This document shows, piece by piece, positions 11,816 through 24,500 of a stretch of DNA of 64,000 bases (the stretch's first letter is position 1; every line of letters starts with the position of its first letter). The position numbers and the translations under genes were made by a program. Source of the stretch: Saccopteryx bilineata. Its lineage: Eukaryota; Chordata; Mammalia; Chiroptera; Emballonuridae. The notes under the pieces were generated by a model that saw nothing but the letters and a program-made list of their open reading frames with translations, had not been told where the DNA came from and ran no database searches. Location: positions 46,614,113 to 46,678,112 of the forward strand of contig NC_089496.1 in the NCBI RefSeq assembly GCF_036850765.1, written 5' to 3'.

Positions 11816-12879
11816 GAGCTCAATAGTTCAAAAGAAAAGAATGGCTGGGAACAAGAGGATGAAACTGAAGGTAACAAGAGGATGGAATGGGAGAATACCC
11901 TTCTGAACCTAGCTGGGGTGAGAGTGACTGCCAGGAATAGAAATTACACAAGGCAATGATCGATCTTTTGAACTCTCCACAACACTGCGTGGAGGGGCTG
12001 GAATATGGAGCCATATTTCAGAAGAGGATGGGATGCTATTCATGGACCACCCATCCATGCAGTGGTCCAGCCATCTACTCAAGTTCTTACTTTCTAGTTG
12101 TAAGGACATTGACTTGACTGTCTGGGCATTCACTACCTTAAACTTTGCCACACAACAGATCAGTTCTTCCCAGCACCTAATGATTCCCTCGCTTCCATCA
12201 ATGAAGGAATCTGGGACCCAAACTAGGGTCCCAGGAGAGACCATCAATCAGATGGGGCTCTTTGAAGAGCAAGGAAGGCTTTAGGCTTGTGCACGCACAG
12301 AATGAACACTGAAGATGTTTTATTTGAAAGAAAAGCAACTGTGATGATTTGGTTTGGGTTAAGGAACGCTGTCTGTGTGGGTTGTGGGGGGCTGTCGGGA
12401 GTTGTCGGGGAGAAGAGAGGCTGGGGGTTCCCCTGGAGCTGGACACCCTACCTCTTGTTTTGTCTGTAGAACTCGGAGCTGAAATACTACACCCTTCTTC
12501 CGTGCCCCGTTCGCTGCTCAGACTGTTCTAATTTAGTGCATGCATATGAATAAAAATTGAACTTTCAAGTGCTGGGGCAGATTTTTTTTTTTTTTTAAAG
12601 AGACTCCAGCTTGATCCCTATAAGGTTAGATAATCGTTAGGGTTTAAAGGTTTAATCTGCTGGAGTACATCCCGGGATGGGGTTTGGAGTCCCAAAATAA
12701 TTGGATGCAGCCTCAGGCTTTGAACATCAGAGGGGTGTGTGTGTGTGTGTGTGTGCGTGCGTGTCTGTATGTGCGTGTGCGACACGTGCCAGTGAGCAGC
12801 AGAGGTCCCGCAGTGCTGGTGGAGCTGCCCGCCCCTGCGTCCCGCATTGACTCCTCGGTGGCTGGCTGACTGGCCACAG
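11816..12879. other. CHN2 intron with a TG repeat
   Basis: No exon seen. A T-run lies at 12581-12594 and an imperfect (TG) tract at about 12735-12785. Confidence 0.4.
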
Positions 12880-13162
12880 CATCTGGGTGGCTGTGCACAT
12901 GAATGTGTGCTATTGTTCCAGGCACACGCCGGCCTTAGGAAATAGCACCACACAGGCCTGTCCTTATTCAGAGACAGAGCCCCCTCCATCACCCAGACCG
13001 GCCCTTCCAGGTCACATGCCCCAGGCCACTGCAGACAGGAGGGACGCTGCCTCCAGTCTGCTGCCTAAGGGTAGCTGCAGTGCCCGAACCGGTCGGAACC
13101 GGACAGCCCCCAGCGTCCCCGGCTCCTCAGGGGACGCGGAAAGGCTCTGGAGTCCGGACGCT
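12880..13162 (+). promoter_or_regulatory. CHN2: Probable CHN2 beta1 promoter / 5' leader
   Basis: This is the GC-rich stretch directly before the beta1 ATG, where an internal promoter is required because the beta1 start sits inside the beta2 intron. I see no clear TATA box, and the transcription start cannot be placed from sequence. The frame of the beta1 ATG stays open through this segment and includes an upstream in-frame ATG at 12899. A (TG) repeat lies at about 12737-12785. Confidence 0.4.
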
Positions 13163-13408
13163 ATGTTCTCCGAGGAACTGTGGCTGGAAAATGAGAAAAA
13201 GTGCGCTGTGGTCCGGAAGCCCAAGCAGGGCAGGAAACGCCAGGAGCTGCTGGCCGTGGCCTTGGGGGTGAAGGTGGGAGTCACCGGCGGCTTTCTCTGG
13301 CCCCCTCTCAAACTCTTTGCCTGTCCACAGATCTCCTCCCTGGTCAGGAGGGCCGCCCTCACGCACAACGACAACCACTTCAACTATGAGAAGACACACA
13401 ACTTTAAG
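13163..13408 (+). CDS. CHN2: CHN2 beta1 first coding exon (residues 1-82)
   Basis: The ATG at 13163 has G at -3 and opens [14 protein letters not shown], which I recognise as the beta1-chimaerin start. The last 26 residues ([13 protein letters not shown] onward) are shared with beta2. The shared part begins at 13331, directly after a pyrimidine-rich stretch ending CCACAG, so bases 13163-13330 are exon for beta1 but intron plus splice acceptor for beta2. The exon ends AAG at 13408, followed by GTAAGC, phase 0. H79, the first zinc ligand of the C1 domain, is encoded here. Residues 20-50 are rich in K and R. Confidence 0.93.
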
Positions 13409-14949
13409 GTAAGCGAACCTCTGCGTTCCCTCTGCTGTTCCCAAAGGGCAGGCGGATGAGTACGGTCTACGCCTTCTGCACGGCCTGTACTTGGATATAG
13501 AGTACTGAGACGGCGGCTCCCTTCCCGCCCACAGTTAGCTACTTGCTTTGGACCGGGTCACACTGGAGACCTCAGAAAGCCGTTTGCTTGCGACTGGTGC
13601 CTAGACACACCAATAGGTGTATTCACTTAGTCCTGGAGAATTCGGCCTTTTTCCCCGCTTCAGATCCGCTTGTTCAGTGAAAGGAAAAACAGCATGCCCC
13701 ATCTGTGGCATTTAGCGACCTTCTGGTGTCACCGAGCAGTACTTTCCACACCAGGTGGCAGTGGGGGTACTGCCATCTCCCAGAAAGTGAGAACAGTTGC
13801 CCGGTTCACGCTCTGTGTTGGGCCTTTTGTTTTCAAGGACGCTAGCTCCCTTGGTTTCTGTGCGGACAGCTGTGACAGCAAGTGATGACAGGCCATGCCG
13901 TCCCGTCGCTTCTGTCTGTGCTCTGGGTGCCAGGGGCACCCCGGCCGCCTTGCGGGGCTCCCTCGGGTCGCAGCCTTGATCCTGCTCGCCAGACCAAACA
14001 AACAGATAGGGCGAGTGGGCGGGAATCGACGTGGGTTCTTCCCACGTGTGTTTGTAAACTGGGAATACTGCTACATTCATTTCAGGCGAGCCCTGGTAGA
14101 CACGGCCTGCCCTCAGAAAATGACGGCTTCTTTATTTCCATTCCCCTCAGTGTGTTTTCCAAGCAGGGCTCCGGGAGGGGGGTGGGGTGGGGGTGGGGGT
14201 GGGCTGGAATTGCTCTGCACTGAGGATGCAGTTAGAAGTTACACCCCAGCCAGTGGGCTGACGACTCGGAAGTTGGAAAGCGTGGAGAATCCAGGATGAA
14301 AAGAAGAGGCAGGAAAGACAAATTATGCATTGCCTTCTTTTTAAAAAAACTCTTCTTTCCTGTAAGGCCAGAAGCCCAAATGACTATTGGGACCAGAGCA
14401 GCTCTTTGTCAGAGCTGGCCAAGGAAACCTCTTTTATTCTGTTGCTTTCTGATCCCTCCTCAGGACAAATGTGCGTCTATGAAATACACATTCGTGTTAG
14501 TTTGGTCCTTTTGCCGTGCTTCCGTTTTTAGAAAGCAAGCCGCTCTGGCATTTGCATGCTATAATTGAACGGAGGAATGGGATAGTTCAGCCGTCCATAT
14601 TTAGGTGAGGGTGAAGAATCGCAGTATTTTTATAGAGCTCTTGACATTTCTCCCACCACCGAATAGTGGCAGGTCTAATTTGGGTCATAAGAAGCCTGTA
14701 TGTTTATTTTTCTTTTTCTTGTTTTCTATCTTGACCTTCTTTAGTGTTTTTACCTCAATGTGTTTTTCTCCCTTTGGGCAGAAATCCTGATCCTTTCTTT
14801 GCATCTCGGTGACACACTATCATGGGTGGTAGGATGGGTCTTCTTGAACTTGCAAATTCTTTTTCTTCCTTTTGAAAATTCCAATTCTTCTGGCTTTGTG
14901 GTACAGTTAGGATTATACCTTATGTGGTATGTGTTTGCATGGAACAATT

Positions 14950-14984
<35 letters not shown>

Positions 14985-15499
14985 ATGTATTTATATATAT
15001 ACATTGTGCCTTAGCTTGTGTAAAAAACATGATTGATACTTTCAAAACTAATTTCGGTGTTTTAGTCTTCAATCTGTGAATGGAAAATGACATTTGAAAC
15101 AAAAAAGTACTTGAGTCTGATTTTCTTAAATAGTCCTGTTGCCAACACGATCTATATTAATGGCTCATCACTAAAAAAACACAAATGGCAGTTTAAATGT
15201 TTGCTTGAAAAGTCAGTGTCTGTTCCCTGTGACCCCTTCTCACTTCGAGCCAATGAAAGGAGGAAAAGCAGGGGCCAGGGCGGTCTTGAGAGAGGACACT
15301 CCAGCCAGACAGGAGCCTTTCTCTTCCGTGTTTTAAATGGATGTCTTTGAGACGTAGCAGGCCCTTGAGTAGCTGTGTCCGCTGATTGTGGCTTTCAATG
15401 GTACTGCTGGTGCCACCGTCCTTAAGAATAAGTGGCTGGAGCCAGAGGGGGTTAGTTCTCTGTTACTCCTTGCCCTTCCCTCTCTCATTCAGCCTTTCT

Positions 15500-15560
<61 letters not shown>

Positions 15561-18500
15561 ATTGTCTTTGGAGGAACCATCTAAGACCAGGGTTTTTAGG
15601 AACACGACACTGAATGAAACTGAAGAAGGAAAATTCTTATGGGGCTCCAGGATGCCTGGGGGTGGACAGTCCCCTGGTTATAGAAAGAAAGAAACCCTCC
15701 GGGGTAGACAGCTTAGAGACACTAGCTATAATCCTTTCCTCCCTGTTTGGGAGAATCCCCTTAAAGGCTCACATCAATGTCTAACTCTTCCCACTGGGTT
15801 CCGCTTGAAGTAGATCACGAAGCTACTCTGAGCCGAGTTCTTATCCATATTAATATCTGGAAGCCTAGGCATTCTGCAGCACAAGTCAGTCTTGGTCTCT
15901 CTCTGGTTATAAAGAAGCAGCTCTATTCTTTTGGTTCCGTATTTTACAGTGTACCATCAGTTCTGTGTCGTTCTGGAGCTTGGACCAGCCCTCAGCACAT
16001 CTGGAAGAAAGTGACATTTGTCTCTGGCAAACTCTCCACCTTTTACCTTGTTTCTCTCTTGCCTCCCGCCTCATTGCTCCTGGTGGCTGAGTTACCCCAT
16101 CGGTCCCCTCTGCAGAGACCTGGCAGCCCCAGATCCAAGATCTGAGCTTCTCCTCTCCCCCGCCCCCACCCTTTCCTCCAGGCTTTGCATTCTGCTGAGA
16201 CGCTGCACGTTATCATTAACTTGAAATATCACCTGTTTCCCAACAAACCGACCAGGTTTATTCATAAACCCTTTCTTGGGTGATTGAACAAGATTAGCTA
16301 TTGCTCCTCAGAGAGAGCATATGCTCAGTTTCAAAAGGGCTTGTTTATGAAAAGGACAGCTTAAGGAGTCTCGTGGTCAAGTTTTAAGTGGGTCCTTTGG
16401 AGACCGAAAGCATGATGCCTTTAACCAGTGGAATCTCATTCGTGGCCGGGATTTCGGGCAAGTGGAGAAACAATTCTTGGACAAGGTTCTCACATAGGTG
16501 AGGGAGTGCCTCTTCTGCCTGCCAACGTATGACTCAAAGTTTATCTCACACCTCCTTGGCATGTTTCTAGGTAAATATTGGGACACTGTCACCGTATATC
16601 CTTCCAAACCAGCAGAACCTGGTGGAAAGGCGAGAGGCTCTGACAGCAAACCCAACAGCGACTCTTTGCTCAGCCAAACCCCAAGAAGTATCTTGGCCAA
16701 AATAGTCCCACAAATGTAAATCGTCTATTAACAAGTCCAGCCCACATCAAGTGCTTAGCAGTTATTAATTTTACACTGAGTTTTTTCTATTCCAAAGAAC
16801 ATATCATTCAAAGGGACTATTCTAAATGACTAAATGGCTGATTCTGGCATTTTAAGTCCAAAGAAACAGTTCTTTTGTGTTTTGTTGGGAGAAAAAAAAG
16901 CACCAGTGATGGTGGTACATGTTAGTTAGTAGGGCATATTTGAAAGTTCTAGTAAGAAGAAACTATTTATCGATTTTTTTTTTTAGAGAGAGAGGAGTAA
17001 GAGAGAAAGAGAGAGAGAGAGAGAGAGAAGGGGGAGGAACAGGAAGCATCAACTCCCATATGTGCCTTGACTAGGCAAGCCCAGGGTTTCAAACCGGCAA
17101 CCTCAGTGTTTCAGGTTGACGCTTTATCCCACTGTGCCACCACCGGTCAGGCCAAGAAGAAACTATTTAGACATGCGATTTTCTTCTTAAATATGGATTG
17201 AGGGCTGATTACATACCAGGCACTGCCAGGTACAAGGGAGACAGAGGTGGCATAAGGGTGTGAACCCTTTCTTTCTGGGTGGCCCTCATCCAGAGTGGTT
17301 TGGTGCTCAGGGGACATTTGGCAATGTCTGGAGACACTTCTGATTCTCACGACTGAGCTTTAAGGGCACTTGGTAGAAGCCAAGGATGCTGCTGACCATC
17401 CCACAGTGACCAGGACAAGCCTGCACCACAGGAGTCCTCCGGCCCAATAGCAAAGTGCCAAGATTGAGAAAATTTGAAATAGACAATGGGGGGGGGGGGG
17501 GATTGAGCAGGGAAGTGTCAAAAATTTGGTATAGCCTTGGTCTGGCAGCTCAGTTAGTTAGAGCATCATCCTTATACACCAGGGTTGTAAGTTTGATCCC
17601 TGGTCGGGGCACATACAAGAATCAACCAATGAGTGCATGGATAGGTGGAACAACAAATCAGTGTTCCTCACTATTTCTCTCTCTCTCTCTAAAAAATCAA
17701 TAATTTTTTTTTTTTTAATTTTGGAACAGACACCCTCCTATTTCTGTGAGGAAGTTCGCTACCCAAAGAAGATGTCACTTCATGCAATGGGATGATTCCC
17801 CAAAAGCTATGTGGCAGTCAAAGTTTTAGAAATTAAACCCTATCTTCAATGTACTAGAACAGCTTCTGAATAGTCAAATCTGGGAGCCAGTGGCCCTGAG
17901 GCTGAGAGACGGGCCCTCCTGTGGCCTCTGCTCAGCGGGCCCCCCAGGAAGACCTGGGGTCCCTGTCCCTGACCGAGTGGTTCCCCTCGGCCATCTTTCT
18001 CACATCTGAAAAGGTTCGCTGCAAGGTCAGTATTTCATCTGATCTTTCAAGAGGGAAAAGTCCCAAGTTCAACCTAGTTTCTCACATGAGTCCAGAGTCA
18101 CATGCTTCTGGGAAATGCAGTAGATTATAGGGAAGATGCTTGGCCGAGACTGGAGGCCCGGAGCTGCTGCCCACGGGCCAGCCCTCCTGCTCTGCAGCTC
18201 CTCAGGTAATTCTGGGCAAAGGCTAGACGAGCTGAGCCCCGAACCAGTGGCTTGTAGCTGAGGCGACCTTCACCACAGCGAGCCCCCTCCTAGATGCATA
18301 TAAAGCAGCTAAGAAAAGCTGCCTTTTACCCAGAGTCCATTTTAAATCAAAGTAAAAGAAGAAAATTCTCGTTTTGAATATAAATAATAAAAATGACAAA
18401 CTGAGATGATACGGTTTTAGTCTACACCGTGATTCCCTACCGGGGTTATTTTGTCCCTAGGGTCACAGTTGACAATATCTGCAGACATTTGTGTTGGTTC

Positions 18501-21500
18501 TAGCTGAGGGGGCATCTGGCAGTAGAGGCCAAGGGTGCTGCTGAACATTCTGCAATGCCCCAGGATGTACCCAGCCGAAACGTTGATGGTGCCAAGGTTG
18601 AGAAACGCTGATGTATAAAAAGAAGCAAAATTTCCCATCATAAGTAGCGCTTGCTGCTCCTTACGGTCTCAAACCTGGACTGAGTTGATTGTGCACTTGG
18701 GCGGCATCTACATTGACCCATCAAAACATATTTGCTATGGAACCACTGGGGAATAACTGCCTTCCAGACTCAACAGATGTGAGACAAATAACATCCTGCT
18801 CATTTAGAAAGTGTCAAGTCAGGGGATCCTTGCGAAACACTTGAGCTTTTCCTTGACAATTCCTCTTGCTCTTGTTTTTATAAAATGGCCGTTCCTGGGC
18901 GATTTGTCAAACATCCCTTATCTCTGCAATATCATCTCTTTCTGTTTGGTGTGGTTTTTGAATTCCAGGCAGACCATGCCCAGTATAATAGTCTTGGACA
19001 GACATTCTTCCTGTCTGGGGTATTTTCTTCCTGTCTAGAGTATTTTAGATACTGCCCTAAAGTTTGCAAAAATGTTCTTTTTGAAAAGATATTCTTGAAA
19101 ATCAATAAGCTTCAGAGATTGGAAAAAAAAAAAAACACTGACTAGTGACTTTTCAAGATACGGAGTATTTCACTGGAATAGTTGATGTAATAACTCAACC
19201 CGAAATAAAAATGGGTTCAGAGAGAGTGTCACAGCATGTCCATGGAGTCTCCTATTGAGAGATTGTCCCTGTGGACCCAAAAGAAAATTGAACACTGTAT
19301 CAGCCATGAAAATAAACCGTGGTCCATCACAAAGAGGAAATTAGGCAGCGGGCCTAAAATAATGTTTCGCTAACTTTACGTTACCCTCACTCCCCATTTT
19401 GTTTGATTTCTGTGGGAATGTGCGGCCACTCGGAGTTCTTTGCTTGGCTGGAGAAATGAGATCGCAGGCAGTGGGGCCATACTGATGGGAAAGGAGGTTG
19501 GTAAATATGGGTGGGGCTGATAAGCATTAAATGCAATTTTGCTGTGTTTCATTCTTTTTTAAAATACTGGGGAAAAGTGAAATTTGAGAAAACCTGTGAT
19601 CATATCCGGTGTTTCCCGAGCATTTAGCAGGCCAGGGTTTACTTGGTCTATGGGTAGGAAATGCTGTAGCTACTCTCCTAATTTCTAAATATCGCATTTC
19701 CATTTTTACCCCAAGGTATGGAGGGATTTCCCATGCAATTTCTTTATGCACTAGAGATGTTCCAGAGATTAATTTGGCCACTTTTTATTTTTCCCAGCAT
19801 GACTTACAAGAAAAGAATGTTTTCCAAAAACCAAGCCTACCTTCATTGGCTTTTGGCTATGCTGTTTTCTCTTCTTGGAATATTCTCCTCAAGAACTCTG
19901 TCTCCCCAGTCAAGCATCACTTCCCCAGCAACTCAGTCTTTCCCAGTCTGGTGAACTCCTATCTACCCTTCAAAACCCAGTTTGAATATCACTTTCCCCA
20001 GCCTTCTTGGGAAGAATTTGTTATTCTCACCATTATACTATCATAGGATATTTATTTATGTTACCTATTTATTCTTGCAGATGAGATCCTTGAGCACAGG
20101 GAGGTCTGGGCTCCTCTGATCTATTTTGACTTTGGATATCTGTGGACTTCTAAAATGCCAGGTTCAAAGTAGGCAGTCAGCATGCAAGTGTTGAATAAAT
20201 GAGTTAATAATAAATGAGAGGGTGAACAGATGGTTGAAAGAGAAAATAGTTAATCTCTCTGACATCCTTCCCCCACCCGTATGTAATGCCATTTCTGGGA
20301 TGTACCCAGTCTCTCTATATGTGTGACTTGGTTTCTGACCTTCCCACTCACCACCATCCTGCATGATGTCTTACTTTCTGTAACTATAGAAGTCTTAATC
20401 TATGTTTGGATGTGTTTCCCTACATTCTTCCACTTATTCAAAATATTGTGGCTATTCTTTTCTATTCTTTCGTATGGAATTTAAGGTCATCTTGTCAACT
20501 ATTGTGCAAACCAACGTGGAATGGAGATTTTTATTAAAATTGCATTGGATTCATCAATTCTTTTGGAGGATAATTTAACTTTCATAATACTGGACATTGC
20601 CATGCAGGAGTATAGAATATTTCCTTATTTATATCTGTAATGGCATTTATTTAATTGTTTTCTAATGATTTTAGATTTTTGCTGTTGTGGTAAATGTAGT
20701 CTTTGATTTTTATTATTTAATAAAATGTTATTATTTTTGTATAGCAATGCTACTTACTCTTTATATTGCTCTTTTGTTAAGCCAACTTGATGAAATTGTT
20801 TCTTCTTCCAATTATATATTGTATTTCTGGTTTTATTATGCTGGCTAAACTCTATAGAATCACTCTCAGGAGAAACATTGATACCAGACAGACTTATCTT
20901 TTTGCTGACCGTAAGGGAAATTTTTTCAATGTTTCATATTTAAATGTGATGTTTATTATGTATGTTACATAGATACCTTTCATCAACTATTTTCAGGAGG
21001 GTTCCCTCTATACTTAGCACATTAAATGCCATTATGAATAAATGTTGAATTATACTTGATTGTTGGTATTCAAATTTTTTAGATGATTATGTGGTTTCTC
21101 TTGTTTTGTTATTGTGAATTCTAGCAATATGTCAACTACCTTAAATTCATGAAATAAACCCTCCTTGGTCAGGACATTTTTTTTTTAATATAATGCTATA
21201 TTCAGTAGGATCTTTTTGAAAAATATTTGTATTCATAGTTGAAATTGACCTATAATTTTACTGTTATGTACTTTTCTTATAAATAGTTTTTGAATCCAGG
21301 TTATATTAGCTTCATAAAGCAAATTTTCTTTTTTCTCTCTCTGTTCTGGAATAATCTGTATTGGCTAGAGATAATTTGCTTCTTAAAAATTTGATAAAAC
21401 TTAAAAAAATCATTTGGGATCAGTGACTATTTGGGTAATTGTTTTACTACAGATTTAATTATTTAAATTAAATTTAGGTTTTTAATATTATTTTGAGTCA

Positions 21501-24500
21501 TTTTGATCATTTATATTCTTTTTAAAATTATCCATTTCATGTAACTTAACTTTGTAGGTATAAAGTTAGTATTCTCAAGGCTTTTGTTTTATATCTTTAC
21601 TGTATCTGTATTTCTATCTTCTCTTTTACCATTTGAGCTTTTTCTTTTGACCACTCTTGCCCAAGGTCTGCCTATATTCTAAATCTTATTTAAAGTCACT
21701 TTTTAGGCTTTTTTATTATTTTTTATATTTTTCTTTCTATTTCATTATATTTTGCAAAATAATCTTTTTTGTTGTTTTACTCTACTTTTGTCCTTTAACT
21801 TTATAAAGAGTATACTTAGCATATTAATTTTCAGCCTTCAATTTTGAATAGTCTATTATTCTTGGTATGTCTCTGAGTGAATGTCTGTGAATGGAAACTC
21901 TTGGAGTTTGTCTGAAAATATCTTTGTTTCACTCTTGCTCTTGAATGCTAATTAGGTAGGTATAGAAGTTAGGTTGGCAGTAATTTTCTCTGAGCACTTG
22001 ATAAAATTATTCCATAATCTACATGTCCCTTTTTGCTGAGGAAAAGTCTATTTCCATTTTAATTGCTTCCCTTTAGCAAGCTTCCTGTTTTAGGGATTTG
22101 CTTGTCTTTTGGTATTCTGTGGTTTCACTGTAATCTTCGTAGGTGTAAATTATTTTTTATTTATTGTGTTTGAGATTTATCGAGCTTTTCTAAATCTGGA
22201 GGTGATGTGTCTTTTGCTAATTCTGGAAAAATCTCAACTGTTTCTCTTTTTGAATATTGCTTTTGTATGTGCCCTAAATGTCATCATCTTTCAGCCTTTC
22301 AGGATTGTAACTCTTTTGCTTCTCTCTCTTTTGAATGTCTGGTCTCTTCTGCCTGTTGTGACGATCTCTCATCCACAAGTCAACATGTCCTATGCCCTAA
22401 TGTATCCCATCCATTAGTTTAAAAAAAAAATCCTCTCTTGACCCTATATTGACCTGGAGCTATCTTGTTGCTGTGCTGGACATCACAGCCAAATTTCTTT
22501 GTGGCACTTTAGTTGTTCATTGATTGCTTTCTCATATGTGCCTTGACCATGGGGCTACAGCAGACCGAGTAACCCCTTGCTCAAGCCAGCAACCTTGGGT
22601 CCAAGCTGGTGAGCCTTGCTGTAACCAGATGAGCCCACGCTCAAGCTGGCAACCTCAGGATCTCGAACCTGGGCCCTCCACATCCCAGTCTGACGCTCTA
22701 TTCACTGCGCCACCGCCTGGTCAGGCTACAGCCAAATTTCTTGATGAATTTGTCTTTGCATTTCTCCACTTGCATACCTCCCATCTATTCGAATAACTCA
22801 GTTCACTTGAATATGACTTCTGTCTTCACTGATCCAAGGAGATTGCTTTTGCCAAGGTTGCTAATGACTTCCATGTGTCTGAATCAATATTCAGTCCTTA
22901 ATTAACTTGACCTCTTTTCAGCATTCAATGGCTGACCACTCCTTCCCAAAACCTCTCACCTCTTGGCTTCTGCGACACTTTATTCTATTGGTTCTCTCTT
23001 CTAAATGCTGGTGCACTGAGGGCCTGGGCTGTTTTCTTCACTTTCTTTTCTGTATCTCTAACAGTTTTTATTTACTCACATGATTTAAAATGCCATTTAT
23101 TTGTCAGGGATGGTCAAACATATACCGCCTGCCTTCACATTTCCTCTGAGCTATTGAATTATGTGTGCGAATTTCTGCTTAACCTCACACTTAGGATTTT
23201 AGTGATATTTAACCTTAGACTGTTCAAAACTGAACTTCTGAATTTTCTTCCCCCTAAAAAAGTATCTTCCCCGTTTCAGGCAATGGCATCACTATCCACT
23301 TGGTTTATAAAGCTAGAGTCTCAGCATCATTCTTGATTCTTCCCCCCTTCAAAGACCCCATTTGTTCTTTTATCAAGTCCTGCAAATTCTATCCTCCAAA
23401 TATGTCTCAAATCCATCCTGATCTTCACCTCTATTATTGTATTTCTCAACTAGAAACTATGGCCTAGTTTCTGAATCATTTCCACGACTAATATTCTTCC
23501 ATCCATTTCAATACATCAGATTGAAATATCACTTGTTGAAAATCATCTTCCCACTTAAAGTCCTTCAAGTACTTCCTTTTGGAGCTAGATTAAAGCCAAA
23601 TCCATGCTCATTAATAAAGCCTTCAAGGCCCTTTCCTACTTTCCCCTTCCTCCCAGTCCCCACACACACACCACACACACTCTGGCATCTGGCCACCCTA
23701 GCCTTCGCGTTCCTTAGTCACACCTCGCTCGTTTGCTCTGGCTGGGGTACCAGCCAATGAGACTGCTCCTTCCAGTCAACCAGAAGGGACTTCCAGCTTA
23801 TACATCCATCAGCCACACCAGGGCTTGCTGAATATGGACCCTATAGTTTCAGCCAACTCCCCGATTTTTTAAAATGACTTTTTGGAAGTGGCTGAGAACC
23901 TTAAAACATTTCAATTATCCCATAATCATGTCTTATTTATACTTGCCTGGATATTCTACAGATGGGCCGCTTTGATCAAAAGGACACACACAGTAATTGC
24001 ATTTTGAGTTCCAGAACTTGCTGAGTTAAACACAGGTTGCAGCGGCCAGCTCGGACTACCTCGGGTTTGTCCACCCGGTGCCTTGTTTGGGGTGGCGAGA
24101 GTCTCAGGCTTTAGCTGAGAGCATGGCCTTATAATCTTACTGTTTCTCCACATTCCTTTCCAATGCTGGCCCTGGCCATGGTTGATCGGTGTAAGATTTT
24201 CAAAGATCAAAGCGCATCTCTGTTTTCTCTGGTCTGTTTGCAACTGAAGACCAGGGAGGGATGCTCGCTCCTGTGAAGGCCTTTGTGTCCTGATTTCATG
24301 TATTGGTTTCATGTCTGAGGCCAACCGCCTCCAAATGGCTCTGAATTTTTCTGACACTTTTCTTCTCTTTGGATGGCAGGTGCACACATTCCGAGGCCCG
24401 CACTGGTGTGAATACTGTGCCAACTTCATGTGGGGGCTCATCGCCCAAGGGGTCCGGTGCTCAGGTAGACACTGAAATGTCTTTCTCCTTTTCCATTTCT

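Noticed and set aside
1..13162. Beta2-chimaerin SH2 exons
   Set aside because: I looked for the SH2-region and linker exons of beta2 upstream of 13163 and saw no matching translated segment; they should lie before the window.
20400..22430. Protein-coding gene in the T-rich 2-kb block
   Set aside because: Frames are short and hydrophobic because of T-richness, and the order of phrases matches antisense L1.
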